Source: Apodospora peruviana (taxonomy: Eukaryota; Ascomycota; Sordariomycetes; Sordariales; Lasiosphaeriaceae). Taken from it: 64,000 bases of DNA. The notes beneath the pieces were generated by a model. That model made no database searches. It was given only the letters and a program-made list of their open reading frames with translations, and had not been told where the DNA came from. The stretch lies in NCBI GenBank assembly GCA_033439685.1, contig JAUEDM010000002.1, positions 3,472,001 to 3,536,000 of the forward strand. The letters run 5' to 3'. Of this stretch, positions 22,146 through 32,859 are shown piece by piece. The position numbers were made by a program, and so were the translations under genes. Position 1 is the stretch's first letter, and the number at the start of each line of letters is the position of its first letter.

Positions 22146-22403
22146 GTTATGGTCATCTGGTTGATTGAGCGGACTCTGGTCGAGTTCCTGTGCGAGTGCG
22201 ATAAGAGTTGGAATGTTCGTTTATGTTTCATTGTCGGTGGGATTTGGGATATTCACACCAAAGTTAGCAACGAAAAGAACATGGAAAGCAGGAAGAGTCA
22301 GTAATTGTATTCTATATTAATCCTAACAGACTGTCCGGGACTGTAAATGGCATCACGATCCTGACTTCTCCTAGGAGAATTACGAGACCTCCTGATAATA
22401 TAA

Positions 22404-23981
22404 TCAGTCCGACTCTTGTCCGGCGTAATGGCGCTTCAGCTTCCCAGAGGCTACCATCCATATCAAGAAATAACAGATGGAGCTGACCCCGGCCATGGCA
22501 ACAACCATTCCGAATCCCAGCAAATGCTTCGGAGCATTCTCTGCCGGAAACAGGTATGCGCCATATAGGTACCCGGTCTGCGATGTCAGGGAATCGGTGG
22601 CAATGGCGAAAGCCCGTACGTCGGGGTGTACATCGCTAAACAACTCTCCGGCGTAAGCCAGAACCTGAGAATATGCAGACCATATCCCCCCTGTCATGAA
22701 GGCAAGTAGAACATACCGCACCGTAAAGTCGTATACGGCACAGACAGCAACCCCCATAATGGCCAAGAACATCAAGCTGGACGACACAACTAACCCTCGG
22801 TACCGTGGAGCACGGTCGGTAAGAAAGCCGGCTGCCATGGTGAATACGAAGCCCACGGCCCAGATAGGTGCCGTCATGTACTGTGCCATGATTGGGTCCT
22901 TGTAGCCCAGCCCCTTGACGAGGACCGGGTAAAAATAAGTCATGATCAGTGTGCCACTGTGGAACTATGAGTATGTTCGTCAGCTTCAGGTCTATGTGAT
23001 ATCGGCGCAGCGGACACTTACCACAGAAGTGGTGCAGAGCGCATATGTCTTCCAATTTTTGAAAGTTCCAGTGATTGCCGCACCGATGGTAAGCCTCTCC
23101 CCACTGGATATGCTCCCAACAGTGTTCATGCCGGCATCTTCAAGCCGCCTCGCCGCAATGTATTTCTCTTCTTCGCTCAGTCGAGGAGTGGACGAGGGAT
23201 AGTCCGGCAGGATGAAAGCAGCAATCGCAGCAACGACCATCGTGACCGCGCCCTCGACGATAAACAGCCACCGCCATCCCCTGATACCACGGACACCTTC
23301 CAGGTTGGCCATCAATCCACCGGCGATCAACCCGCCAAAGATACCACCAATCTGCGCCGACGTGACAAACCATGATGACCGTTTTCCGAATTCACTGGGC
23401 AGATACCAGCACGAGAAGATGAAGACCATGCCGGGGGTTAGGCCCGACTCCAAGATGCCGACGAGCACCCGCATCACGACCAGCTGCGGATATGTTGTGA
23501 TGGCCGAGGTGCCAGCCGTCACCACTCCCCATAGAAACATGATGGTAGGGAGGTAGAGAGACGGCTTGGTGCGAGCAACGAGCAGGCCGGAGATGGGTAC
23601 CCAGACAATGTAACCAACTTTGTGGTTTGTTAGAGATTCGACATAGACTGGACTCGGGTCAAGTGTGTTTACTTACGATAATAGGATATGAGAGCCATGC
23701 TGAATCTGGTCGAGGAGAGCTGCAGGTCACTGTTCAGACCGGCAATATTTGCATTCCCTAGACTGTTTTCGAGTCAGGCCCTGTGCGGGAAGACTTCAAT
23801 GGGTACCTAATCACCGTCCTTACTTTGCACGGTCCATCCAAGACAAAAGACTCATTATCCACAGGGTCGGGAGGAGGCAGATGTCGATCTTTCGGACCAA
23901 TCTCCGTTCAGCCTCCGGAGTCCATGACACGGCCCCGGTCGATTCATCATCAAGGGTGAGCGACTTCTCTGATGGACCCAT
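22404..23981 (-). CDS. MFS permease, anion:cation symporter (Dal5/Tna1-like)
   Basis: Four exons (23981-23824, 23762-23677, 23617-23022, 22964-22404) encode 466 residues with about 12 membrane segments. The hallmark is LSWMDRANLGNANIAGL (the split codon is restored by splicing at the AAACAG acceptor), typical of the Dal5/ACS family that moves vitamins, allantoate and other organic anions. Other blocks are FLWGVVTAGTSA, RVLVGILESGLTPGMVFIFSCWY, FGKRSSWFVTSAQIGGIFGGLIAGGL, GWRWLFIVEG and TYFYPVLVKGLGY. Introns are 61, 59 and 57 nt with GTAAG donors. It is at the short end for the family. Substrate cannot be told. Confidence 0.93.
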
Positions 23982-25993
23982 TTTGGAAAACTACTGACTG
24001 GTTGGTGTTGATAAGTAGAATAAAACAGAAAAGAAATGATATGGTCAGAGGAATTTGTTGGATAGTTTGAGACGGAGTACATGTAAGGATAAGGGAATCT
24101 CAGCCGGTGTTGAAGATGGGCAAAAGAAAAAGCGTATCATCAACAGCGTCCCTTCCTAAGTACTTATGTCTCTGGAAAACACCATGTTTGTGACTACTCG
24201 CCAGGTCAACTGCGTACCTAGGTACATTAGTTAGAATTTAAGAGGACATAAGCTCGACATCAAGTCGCATGTCGAGCTCGCTAAGTTACATGTAAGCTAT
24301 CAGCCCACTTCGATCACGATAATGCCTGGCCGGATTCACATGGAAATGAGTCACGACTTCAATGACACACTCGAATACCCATCGCAGCCGCCCATCCAGC
24401 ATGACCAGGGCTTCCATTGATAGTAATTCCAGCTCGGCCTTCGGAAAGCTTGAGTCTAGTCTAGACCCGGGTGTTCTTGTCGGCCGCCCGCAACCACTAC
24501 ATTCTTATTGGCATCCTGAGCTGGTCGACTTATCTCATGCAACTGCCCTAATCAAGGCCAAAAGTGCAGCGGCGCAGTTTCGCTGTCAATACTGCTCATG
24601 TGAATGATACTCTTAATGCAAGAACTTCCTATCGCCGCGCCGGGGCTGGTCTGGACTAGACCTAATCCGCGGATTTGACACGGAAATTTAGTTTAAAATC
24701 TCGGGTTGATAGTGGATAGGTAGCTATCTCCGTAGCCACATGCAAGCAATAAATTGCACCGAGACTCCTAAGCTCCGGTATGGTGTCTTATGTACTTGCA
24801 TTGTGAGTTGGCTAATTTTGTGCTGATGTCTGAATCCATGACATGGTGACTATCTTCTTGATACAGCTTTGACGGTTAATGATACCTATGATGCAAGCAA
24901 TCCCCATCCCCGGGCCTGAGATGGTTTGAGCGAATTCATTGACTTTACATCACTATCGAGGTTAAAGGCCTGTTGCGTCTATCTAGGTACCGTACCTACT
25001 GTTATGATCAACCAATCTAAGGTAGGTAGGTTACCAAATGCAACCATCTGCAGGCAATATCCTGCACAGCAACACATAACCCCATGATGTTGTGTATGTA
25101 CCTCAGGTTTCACAGCATCCTGGAGAATAGTACCGGAACTGTGTCGTTGGAGAGACAGAGCTACGGTCTGCCACACGGTCTTGGTGAACACCAAGTTATC
25201 AAAGCCACCTAGAGCAAATCCTCAGCTACCCAATGACAAGAGCCGCTTATGCCAAGGGTGTTGCTGTCAAGGGTTCACCGAATGCAAGCCACCTGAATAG
25301 GTAGACAACATATACTACCTACTGAGACTGGTCAAGAAAAGATGTGTGGTACAAGATCGCGGAGGATTGAAGCCGGCCGCGTCATATCTCCTTTCTAGGA
25401 AATGGAATGGGCTGCGGTTATTCTCGCCTGTGTATGTTGCTACTTTCGAATCCGTACACTACGCCGTTCTGGAGTCAAAGCGGCCAATCCAATCTGGATA
25501 CAGTACAATCTGTTTGACCGGTGAGCATCAAGTGGTAACACCACAGCTCCGAGAAGCCATATCGTACGATATAACTCTTATCAGCTCTAGACTTAGGGTC
25601 TTAGGGTGAGCCAGAACGACACGTGAGATGCTATGGATGCAAGCTTGAGGCTCAGGGATGCAAGACGGCGGCCGATCGGGGACCACCACCATGGTCAGAT
25701 CCAATAGCCCTTGCGATTCTGTGACTCTGTCGGCAGTAAGTAGTAGCTTGGCGTCGAAGACGACAATAACCTCACTATAGCCCTCCCACCCCCCCAAAAG
25801 AGGCCGTGTTGCCCCAGGACTTTGCTGTAAATTTGCAGAATCTAGTTGGCGGCATTTCCGTGTGACTATAAATTCCAGCCTTCTTCCCTTATTATGTTGC
25901 TAGATGGCGGACAGGAACGATCAGGGAGCTGTGTCTGACCAGTAGTTTCACCAATCACCCGTGCACATAGACATCACAATCCAGCAATTCAAC
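23982..25993. other. 2 kb gene-free spacer
   Basis: No supported ORF. Rich in TACCTA/TAGGTA words common to Sordariomycete intergenic DNA. Serves as promoter region for the MFS gene (leftward) and the methyltransferase (rightward). Confidence 0.5.
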
Positions 25994-26950
25994 ATGCCGA
26001 GTTCCACGGTTCAGAGTCTGGCGCAGTCCAAGGACACCCAGTTATACCGTTTCGAATACAAGACTGACAAAGACGTGCCATACTGGGCGGATACTCTGAC
26101 CATACCTTGGCCCATTCGTCAGCTGCTGATCAAATACAGCGGTATCCCCGCCGAGGATGTCGAAAAGGAGCTGCTTGCTTTGGTGAGTCCAACTGTCCAA
26201 CCACTAAGCACACAAGAACTTGCTCCAGATACAAGCCAGTCATTAACATCAGATCATCAACAGCGCGCCGGCGCCTGGGAAACCTTCCCCTTCCCCTGCA
26301 TCGGCAACTTCGACTTCCTCGGCCTCGCCCTCTCCCTGCGCAACCTCCTCTATCCGCGCCTACTTTCCCGGCTCCAGCCCGGCGGCGCTCGCTTCCTAGA
26401 CGTAGGCTGCTGCCTCGGCCAAGACATCCGCAAGCTCGTCTTCGACGGCGCGCCGGCCGAAAACCTCGTCGGCCTCGAGCTGCGGCAGGGCTACATCAAC
26501 CTCGGATACGACCTCTTCCGCGACCGCAGCAAACTGGGAGCCAAGATGCTGCAGGGCGACTTTGTCAACGACTCCCTCGATGACAAGGAGATCTGGGGCA
26601 GGTTCGACATTGTCAACTTCAGCATGGTCCTGCACGTCTTTTCGTGGGAGGACCAGGTCAGGCTTCTCGAGCGGGGAATCAAGGCTCTGAAACCGAACAC
26701 CAGTGGGACGTCTATTATTGGACTTGCCTGTGGGAGTCTGGATGGAAAGATTGAGGACTGGGGCGGGCAGGTTCCGGCGCACAACGAGGAAAGCTTTGTG
26801 CGGTTGGTCAAAGAGGTGGAGGAGCGGACTGGGACAAGATGGGAGGTTGACGTGGAGCTGGATACCTTCTTTGATGTCGGGGATCCGAAGCATGCATTTT
26901 TGGGGCCGGAGTTTAGAAGGGTGGTGTTTGAGTTGACACGGCTTCCTTAA
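25994..26950 (+). CDS. SAM-dependent methyltransferase
   Basis: Exons 25994-26182 and 26264-26950 encode 291 residues. The 81-nt intron has GTGAGT and ATCAACAG ends; it contains no stop and is divisible by three, so the unspliced frame is also open. A class I methyltransferase core follows: motif I FLDVGCCLGQDIRKL (about 107-121), acidic motif II VGLELRQGYINLGYDLF, then LQGDFVND and FDIVNFSMVLHVFSWEDQ. The N-terminal part (YWADTLTIPWPIRQLL) and overall layout resemble methyltransferases of fungal polyketide/meroterpenoid clusters of the AusD type. No synthase gene lies in this window, so a secondary-metabolite role is only suggested. The upstream GTG at 25961 is not a likely start. Confidence 0.87.
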   Translation: MPSSTVQSLAQSKDTQLYRFEYKTDKDVPYWADTLTIPWPIRQLLIKYSGIPAEDVEKELLALVSPTVQPLSTQELAPDTSQSLTSDHQQRAGAWETFPFPCIGNFDFLGLALSLRNLLYPRLLSRLQPGGARFLDVGCCLGQDIRKLVFDGAPAENLVGLELRQGYINLGYDLFRDRSKLGAKMLQGDFVNDSLDDKEIWGRFDIVNFSMVLHVFSWEDQVRLLERGIKALKPNTSGTSIIGLACGSLDGKIEDWGGQVPAHNEESFVRLVKEVEERTGTRWEVDVELDTFFDVGDPKHAFLGPEFRRVVFELTRLP

Positions 26951-28622
26951 GGAACATGTAGACACCAATCAAGGATAATAACCTCTCGGAATTATAGACT
27001 TTATATTTTGAGAAAAAGACTAAACAGAAAGCACCTACCACACGTATAAGTGCATGCTCACCGGTCGTGCTGTTTTTTTGATGATGTATTCGCCAGAACT
27101 TGTGTAGCCCAGGCGAACCATGCATCATGTACAAGGGAGGTATATATGTTCAGCCTGATCTGGAAGGTGACTCCCACCCACTTCATCCTTTCAACAGCAG
27201 TGTTTGGCCTGATAACCCATGTATAAAATAGGTTCGTTACGGAACACTGTAACGAGACTTGGTAAGAATTCTCGTGTACCATATACAATCCTTTATGGTC
27301 ACACCTATACGTCTGGACAATGGCGGGTTATAATCATCTTCAGCTTGCCATTTCCCCAGTCCGATTGAGCAAATCAGACAGGTAGTCAGGTAGCCCCAGT
27401 TGGCGGCGCGGTTAATATGGGTATACCGGGGCACAGTCGCACAGCAAAATCAGACCGCTTGGCTTATAAATGATATTACTGATACTGTGCATTGCTTGTT
27501 AATGCCGAGTTGGTTAAAACCCCCTAATAACTGTATAAGAGGGCTGACGCTGTGCCTTGAGCGCATATTAGATATCAGTTTTGATATTATCAGGGCATAC
27601 ACAAGTCTGAGTTTAATAAAGCCGCTTAGCTTAAGTTATGAATATCATGACTAAGGATCCGAGTAAAAGGAACTAATCTCGAGCTTGTTTAATATCCCTT
27701 ATTTAGGTGACTGTCGTGTCTCTTAAGTAAGCCGTTGTGATACCAGTCGGAATGGGTGTATTGATGCTGCTGGAGCGGTCGTTGACCAAGTGGCGACGAC
27801 TTTACATGCCACTGCATGCGTCCAACAACAGGTGGTCACCGCATCGTTCTGTGGCTATCACCGAGTTACTCATAATCAGTCCAAGTGCGCAGGATAAGGT
27901 ACTTTTATTTAAATCCTTTCCCCTAAATATTATTATTATTCATACACCGCTGTGCCCCTGGGCGCGTCGGACCTTCAAACTATTTACTGTAAAGGAAAAC
28001 CGTGCCCTTCCGGGTCGGATGAAAACCCGGTACCAACACTTTCCCCTAAACACGACGGTCAGCTATGACAAGTTTGAGGGTTGTACCCTGTGGTCTAGTC
28101 GCTTATCGTCCTTCTCTGGGTATAATATATTGGTTTCTTACATAATCAATACGGACTCCGAGCAGCGGTGAGCACGTCGTCTCTATATTTCCCTAGGTAG
28201 CACAGATTGTCAAGACAAGATGTCTGTCTCGTGCTCGGCTACCTTCATGTTAGCGATGCAAGCAACAACAGCCATTGACACGCTGCAACTTGTCGCTGCT
28301 TACCTACCTAGCGTCATTATCTTCCTCCTCTCAACCTCCTGTATCAGCACGGGTCGTTATCACCGATATTCTCACCACACCCCGGGTATGGTGATACGGG
28401 GGCCAACCAATAGACATATGATGGGAGATATCCTGGACGAAGAGACAACCTAGAGTGAGCTCAAATACTATATAAACCCCTCCTGCCTTCACTTATACTC
28501 TGACTTCAAAAACTCACCCAGCAACAGCGCCAGCACCAGAACAAGACTCTCAGACACAATAACCAAACACTTCTCCCCTTCCCACCGTACCTTGGATTTC
28601 ACGGCCCAACCAACCAAACAAG
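26951..28622. other. AT-rich ORF-poor spacer
   Basis: The stretch 27000-28200 is rich in TTATA/TAATA words with short overlapping ORFs that show no family signature. It may be a degenerate, RIP-type repeat. The promoter of the next secreted-protein gene is at the right edge. Confidence 0.4.
28469..28476 (+). promoter_or_regulatory. TATA box TATATAAA
   Basis: Strong TATA match 154 bp before the secreted-protein ATG, followed by a pyrimidine-rich leader, the usual arrangement for a highly expressed fungal gene. Confidence 0.6.
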
Positions 28623-29116
28623 ATGCAGTTCTCGGCCATCCTCGCGCTTTTCGCCTCCCAGCTCGTCGCGGGTCTCGCTGTCGACACATCCCTCAAGCCA
28701 ATCAGCCTTGAGGCTTCGGAGCTTCAGCGACGCTCCGGCTGCGCCGCTGCCGGCGTTATCAACGGCCAATGCGGCCGTTACTTCCGCGGCACAGGCTGCC
28801 AGGACCAGATCGGCAGCATCGACCCCGGGGTACGTCTTCTTCTTCGTCCCTCTTTTTGCACTTCCAAGTCCCAGTCCTACTGACAATGGTGCGTCGGCAG
28901 AAATGTCAGGGGACATGCTATCAGTCGTCCGACCCCATTGCCAGTCTTAAGGCTGTCGGCGATGGCACCTACGGTACCAACTGCGTGCTGTTCTATGACA
29001 GCAATTGCCAGCAGCAGGTTGGCGAGACCGGCAATTCCGCCACTGGTGGTGGAAAGTGCTACACCCCGCCGGACGGTCGCACGGGACATAGCTTCATATG
29101 CTGGAGGAAGTGCTAG
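28623..29116 (+). CDS. small secreted protein with ten cysteines
   Basis: Exons 28623-28829 and 28901-29116 (71-nt intron, donor GTACGT, branch CTGAC, acceptor GGCAG) encode 140 residues. The signal peptide MQFSAILALFASQLVAGLA is followed by a pro-like stretch ending LQRR (36-37), a Kex2-type site, then a cysteine-rich domain with Cys40, 50, 59, 71, 75, 97, 105, 122, 136 and 140. Repeated C-x-G/C-Q spacing (NGQCGRYF, GTGCQDQ, GKCQGTC) is visible. The cysteine number suggests five disulfides. No named family is recognised; an effector-like or antimicrobial role is possible by analogy only. A strong TATA box precedes it. Confidence 0.85.
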
Positions 29117-29191
29117 GTCTCTTGTTGATGGAAGGGTAACCTGGCGAGTGCGGGTTCGGGTTGAAGATATGACTGTGTCAGTGAACGAGGA

Positions 29192-29212
29192 GGGGGGGGG
29201 GGGGGGGGGGGG
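29192..29212 (+). repeat. 21-base G homopolymer
   Basis: Uninterrupted run of 21 G about 75 bp after the secreted-protein stop. It is a likely site of length error or polymorphism. Confidence 0.9.
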
Positions 29213-29349
29213 TTGAACTGGCGGTTGGGGTCTCAGGTTGAATACATGGTAAATTCCCACAAATATACATAAGTGTTTACCTTATAACTACCAGCCTTCC
29301 AGACAATACTTTCTACATACCCGTGACTCCTCACTCCCCCTTCTCGGGA

Positions 29350-31083
29350 TCACTCCGCGAAGGCGAGTCTTCGCCTCTCCACCAGGCGGCAGCGCGAGCT
29401 TGCATGGGTTTCCAACCAATAGTACCATGCCATAGCGGCAAGAAAGGTGATGATTGTGAGTGGGACGGTGACTTCGAACCAGCGCTCGAGGGCTAGTGAT
29501 GAGAAGGATATTGTGTTGTTGGACGCGTCATCCCCGTTGCTGCTGCTGCCGCCCCCGTTCTGGTATTTGACTACGTCGGTGCTGAAGAATGTTGAAAAAC
29601 AAACGGTTGCCGGCAGATATATCAGCGTCATGACGGTGATGACTCGTATAATCTTTGCCTCCCTTTGTTGCTGGATCGTTAAACGCTCTACTCAGTCGGT
29701 AGCTCTGGCTTGCAGTCGTTGTTGTACCTGGTGTAGAATAATATATAGTCAGTTGATGCCCTCAAGCCTGCCGAGTATTGTGTTTCACGGATACGAGTCC
29801 ACGCCAGCAGTCTACTTCCTTACGGGATGATTTTTTGTTTTGAAATAAGGATGCTTTGATTTTCTTACCAGACTCTTGCGATCCGCTGCAATTTTGGCCA
29901 GTGTCTACGCCCGCTCCGAAAACATGCGTGCGTCGTAGATGAAATCACGCAACTGCATCGACAACTGAACCACCGAGCTCACATAGCTAGGGTTGGACTG
30001 GAATTCAAGGGTGCCCCAAGAGGCGTTCGTAAAAGGCATCGAGCGACTTGAGTACCCTCGCGTTGGCGTTCAGTGTCAGAACTGCCTTGTTAATCCTGTC
30101 TTCAGTGACTTGTACCCAGGTGAGCTCAAACATGTCTGGGTTGTAGTGATCGTCTGTTATTGCCTTCTTGGTCTAGGGTTCGGTCAGCTATAATGTTTAT
30201 AAAAGGGAGAGTTGAGAAAATTAGCGACCTTTCAAGCCATCAGCTCTAGCCACCATAAGTAGCCCTTCCAGTCCTCGCTGGCAGACTGCGCCAATACCAA
30301 GTGCACAGACAGACTCGCTCGAAAACTTGCCTCTGGTGTCGAGAAGTCACGATCTGAGGGTTCTGCTTCGAGCAAGTCTGCATCTTTGTCCTCCTTGGCG
30401 GCACCTTGCGCGATGCCGACCAGCTGCTGCGTCATTGGACTCTGGGTACCATTGCTGTTGGTCTGACCGGTAAGCTGCTCAATCCGTCGTTGGAGGACAT
30501 TCCTCGCCGAAGTCAGGATCCACAGCGTGGTACCCTGTTCCACGTCGAACTGGTGGTGGAACACGGCTTGACGGATCGACCATCTCCACGATTCTCTGTC
30601 GTTCATGACGGCAGGCCATCTCGGGGATTCCCTAGCTGTGTGTTCGCAACGCTCTTAAGGTTATAACTCAGCCGGTATCCCCGCCCGGAGAGACCGAGTT
30701 GCGGCAGCGCTAGGCCTCTGCTTTCGGCAGACAACCGCAGCCTTTCTCTGAAGCTGCTGAATCTGATGTCTGAGATATCCTCCTCGTCTGATCTGAGTAT
30801 GCAGGTTCTCGCTATGTATATGGCCACGCGTCAGTGGCGATGGAAGGGAACATGGAATGAAAAGCGTATCGAACATGAATTTCTCGCGTTCTGGATCCCG
30901 CTAAGCTCGAGAACAGGGATGGCGCTCTTCTGCAAAGAAGAGGTCACCGGAATTTTCACGGAGAAACGCTCTCTGTGACAGGAGGTCCCCGCTGCTGGCC
31001 CCTGGCAGGACCAGATTCAGCGGATATTTGTCCCCTTTCTGGCAGTACTCGTTACACCTCTGTATGTCGCTGGTGGCTGCCAT
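29350..31083 (-). pseudogene. decayed CorA-like transmembrane protein gene
   Basis: Pieces of one fungal CorA-like protein are collinear on the minus strand but broken. The N-terminal piece from 31083 contains YPLNLVLPGASSGDLLSQRAFL and stops at 30901. A middle piece (30827-30603) carries ALPQLGLSGRGYRLSYNLKSV. After a frame change comes WRWSIRQAVFHHQFDVEQG (from 30606). A further piece around 30180-29890 has a frame break after FYERLLGHP and a TAG after ARMFSERA. Another TGA follows LQARATD. The C-terminal piece (to 29350) keeps the two membrane helices of the family, VMTLIYLPATVCFSTFFSTD and WFEVTVPLTIITFLAAMAWYYW. At least four lesions make it non-functional as read. Confidence 0.75.
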
Positions 31084-32859
31084 GAAGCAGAGACGCGCCG
31101 GATCGCGCCTTTGGCTGACGACGCACTATCAGTTTTTCTTTTGCGAATGGCTTAATCCTTGCACTTCAAGGGTCAGACCTAACAGGTGTTGAGGGGTTTC
31201 CGATCGATTTGGGGTTGAGTGAGCTGTTTTGGAGGGAACACCTGCATATTTATTATACGAGTGTCCCTTTCGTGAGGGGCAACAGTGCTCAGCCCCGATA
31301 TCAGCCATGGCAGTCCAGTTATGCCAGCCTGGCGAGGCACACTGGGACGTCGGCCCAATAAAGGGAGACAGCCTTGTGTTGCTCATCGGTCATCGGATGG
31401 TCGGGCGGCAAACTTTCACAGCAAGAACTTGACGATTGAGCTGGGTGCACGTAGGCAAATCCATTAGACCATGTCGGCGATTCCTAATTATCAGTCCCCG
31501 CCTGTCGGGTTCCAAGAGTTTGGGTTGGCGGCCCCTTGTATGCACGGATTACGCTGTACGCAGGTGCGCTGTATTGTTTGGGCACCCTCTTGGGCACCTG
31601 CGCCTTGAAGAGCCAGGAGGCACAATTTGGGGCAAGACCAGTTTAATCACTGCAGCAGTTCTTCATTGAGGTCCAGGGGTTCGGTGGAGAGATAGCCATA
31701 CAATGAAGAAAGGAGAAAAGAAGGACCCATAAATTCACGCGCCCCCGGTGTATAATATCATCCATAGGTATCCAATTCAATGCTTCCGGTCGTTTCTTTC
31801 ATGGCTGGGACGCCATCAAAAATTTCCCGCTTGCCAACGGACTAACTCGGAATACAACTCGTTGGCAGCGTCGAGCGGTGAATAGCAATCGCCAACTCTG
31901 CCGCCCTTAACCAACACTGGAACAAATGTCGCCGACAACACAACGATGACAGACCTTCAAAAAGTGAACCATCTGCCAGTACCCATTTATTAATCAGCAA
32001 CCTCCGTACTCGGGTCGTAATCCCACCGAAGCTTTCTTATTCTTCTTTGTCCTCCTGTGTTCTTGTTAGCCAGCAGATCCCCATCATATTTGCCAGGAAT
32101 TGGGTTGGTTCGTACTTTGGACAGCGGTCTGGGCGTGTAAAACTTAGACATGTCATGATCAACGTGCTACAAACAGGAACGCCTCATGATTAGCGATAGG
32201 CACAACGAGGCCGAGATCGGGACTTAACTTACGATAGCTATTTGCTCTTTTTCGTCGAACTCGTACCCTTCAAAATGGTCCACCAGCCAGCCGCGCAGCA
32301 TTTTCCACTCGAGGGCAGTATGTGCTGATCTCTTCTTGGCAGTTGGCGACCTTCTTTTGGCGACTTCAACGGGCCTCTTTGCTGAGATCGAGACCTGCCG
32401 TCAATCGGCGAACGCTCGACGATCGGGAGTTTGTGCTCATCGTGGTGCTATTGCTGGCCTTGGTCGAAGTCGTGTCGAAGTTGCGAAGACTGAACTTGGA
32501 ACGACTGTGGGCCCCACTTGTCCCAGAACCTACTGTGTCGTGCGAACCAGTTCGTGGTGGATGACTCCCAGAGCCCTGCCTCGTCTGCGTGCTTGGTGTT
32601 GGAAACCATGGATTGTATGGGGTGGAAGCTGGTCGCGCAGTCGCCCTAGAGGTTCCATCGTTTGGACCTCGACTCGAAACGTTGGAGTGGGACGTGGATG
32701 CGTTCGCAAGCGTGGATGTGGAAGACGTGGGCGTGGGCGTGGGTGCTGGAGCAGTGGTGTGATTCTGCGAATCCCGCGAGCTTGAAACCGGTCCGCCGGC
32801 GCTGGGAACGACGGGTGCCGTCGACGTACTTGCTCCAGTCAGTGTCGTGGATGGGGATT
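31084..32859. other. spacer, nothing firmly recognised
   Basis: No supported gene. Frames after about 32320 are open on both strands but show no consistent coding pattern; they may include lost upstream parts of the next pseudogene. Confidence 0.4.

Noticed and set aside
27737..28171. 144-codon frame in the AT-rich spacer
   Set aside because: No recognisable domain and an AT-rich background with few long frames; not supportable as a gene or as a transposase.
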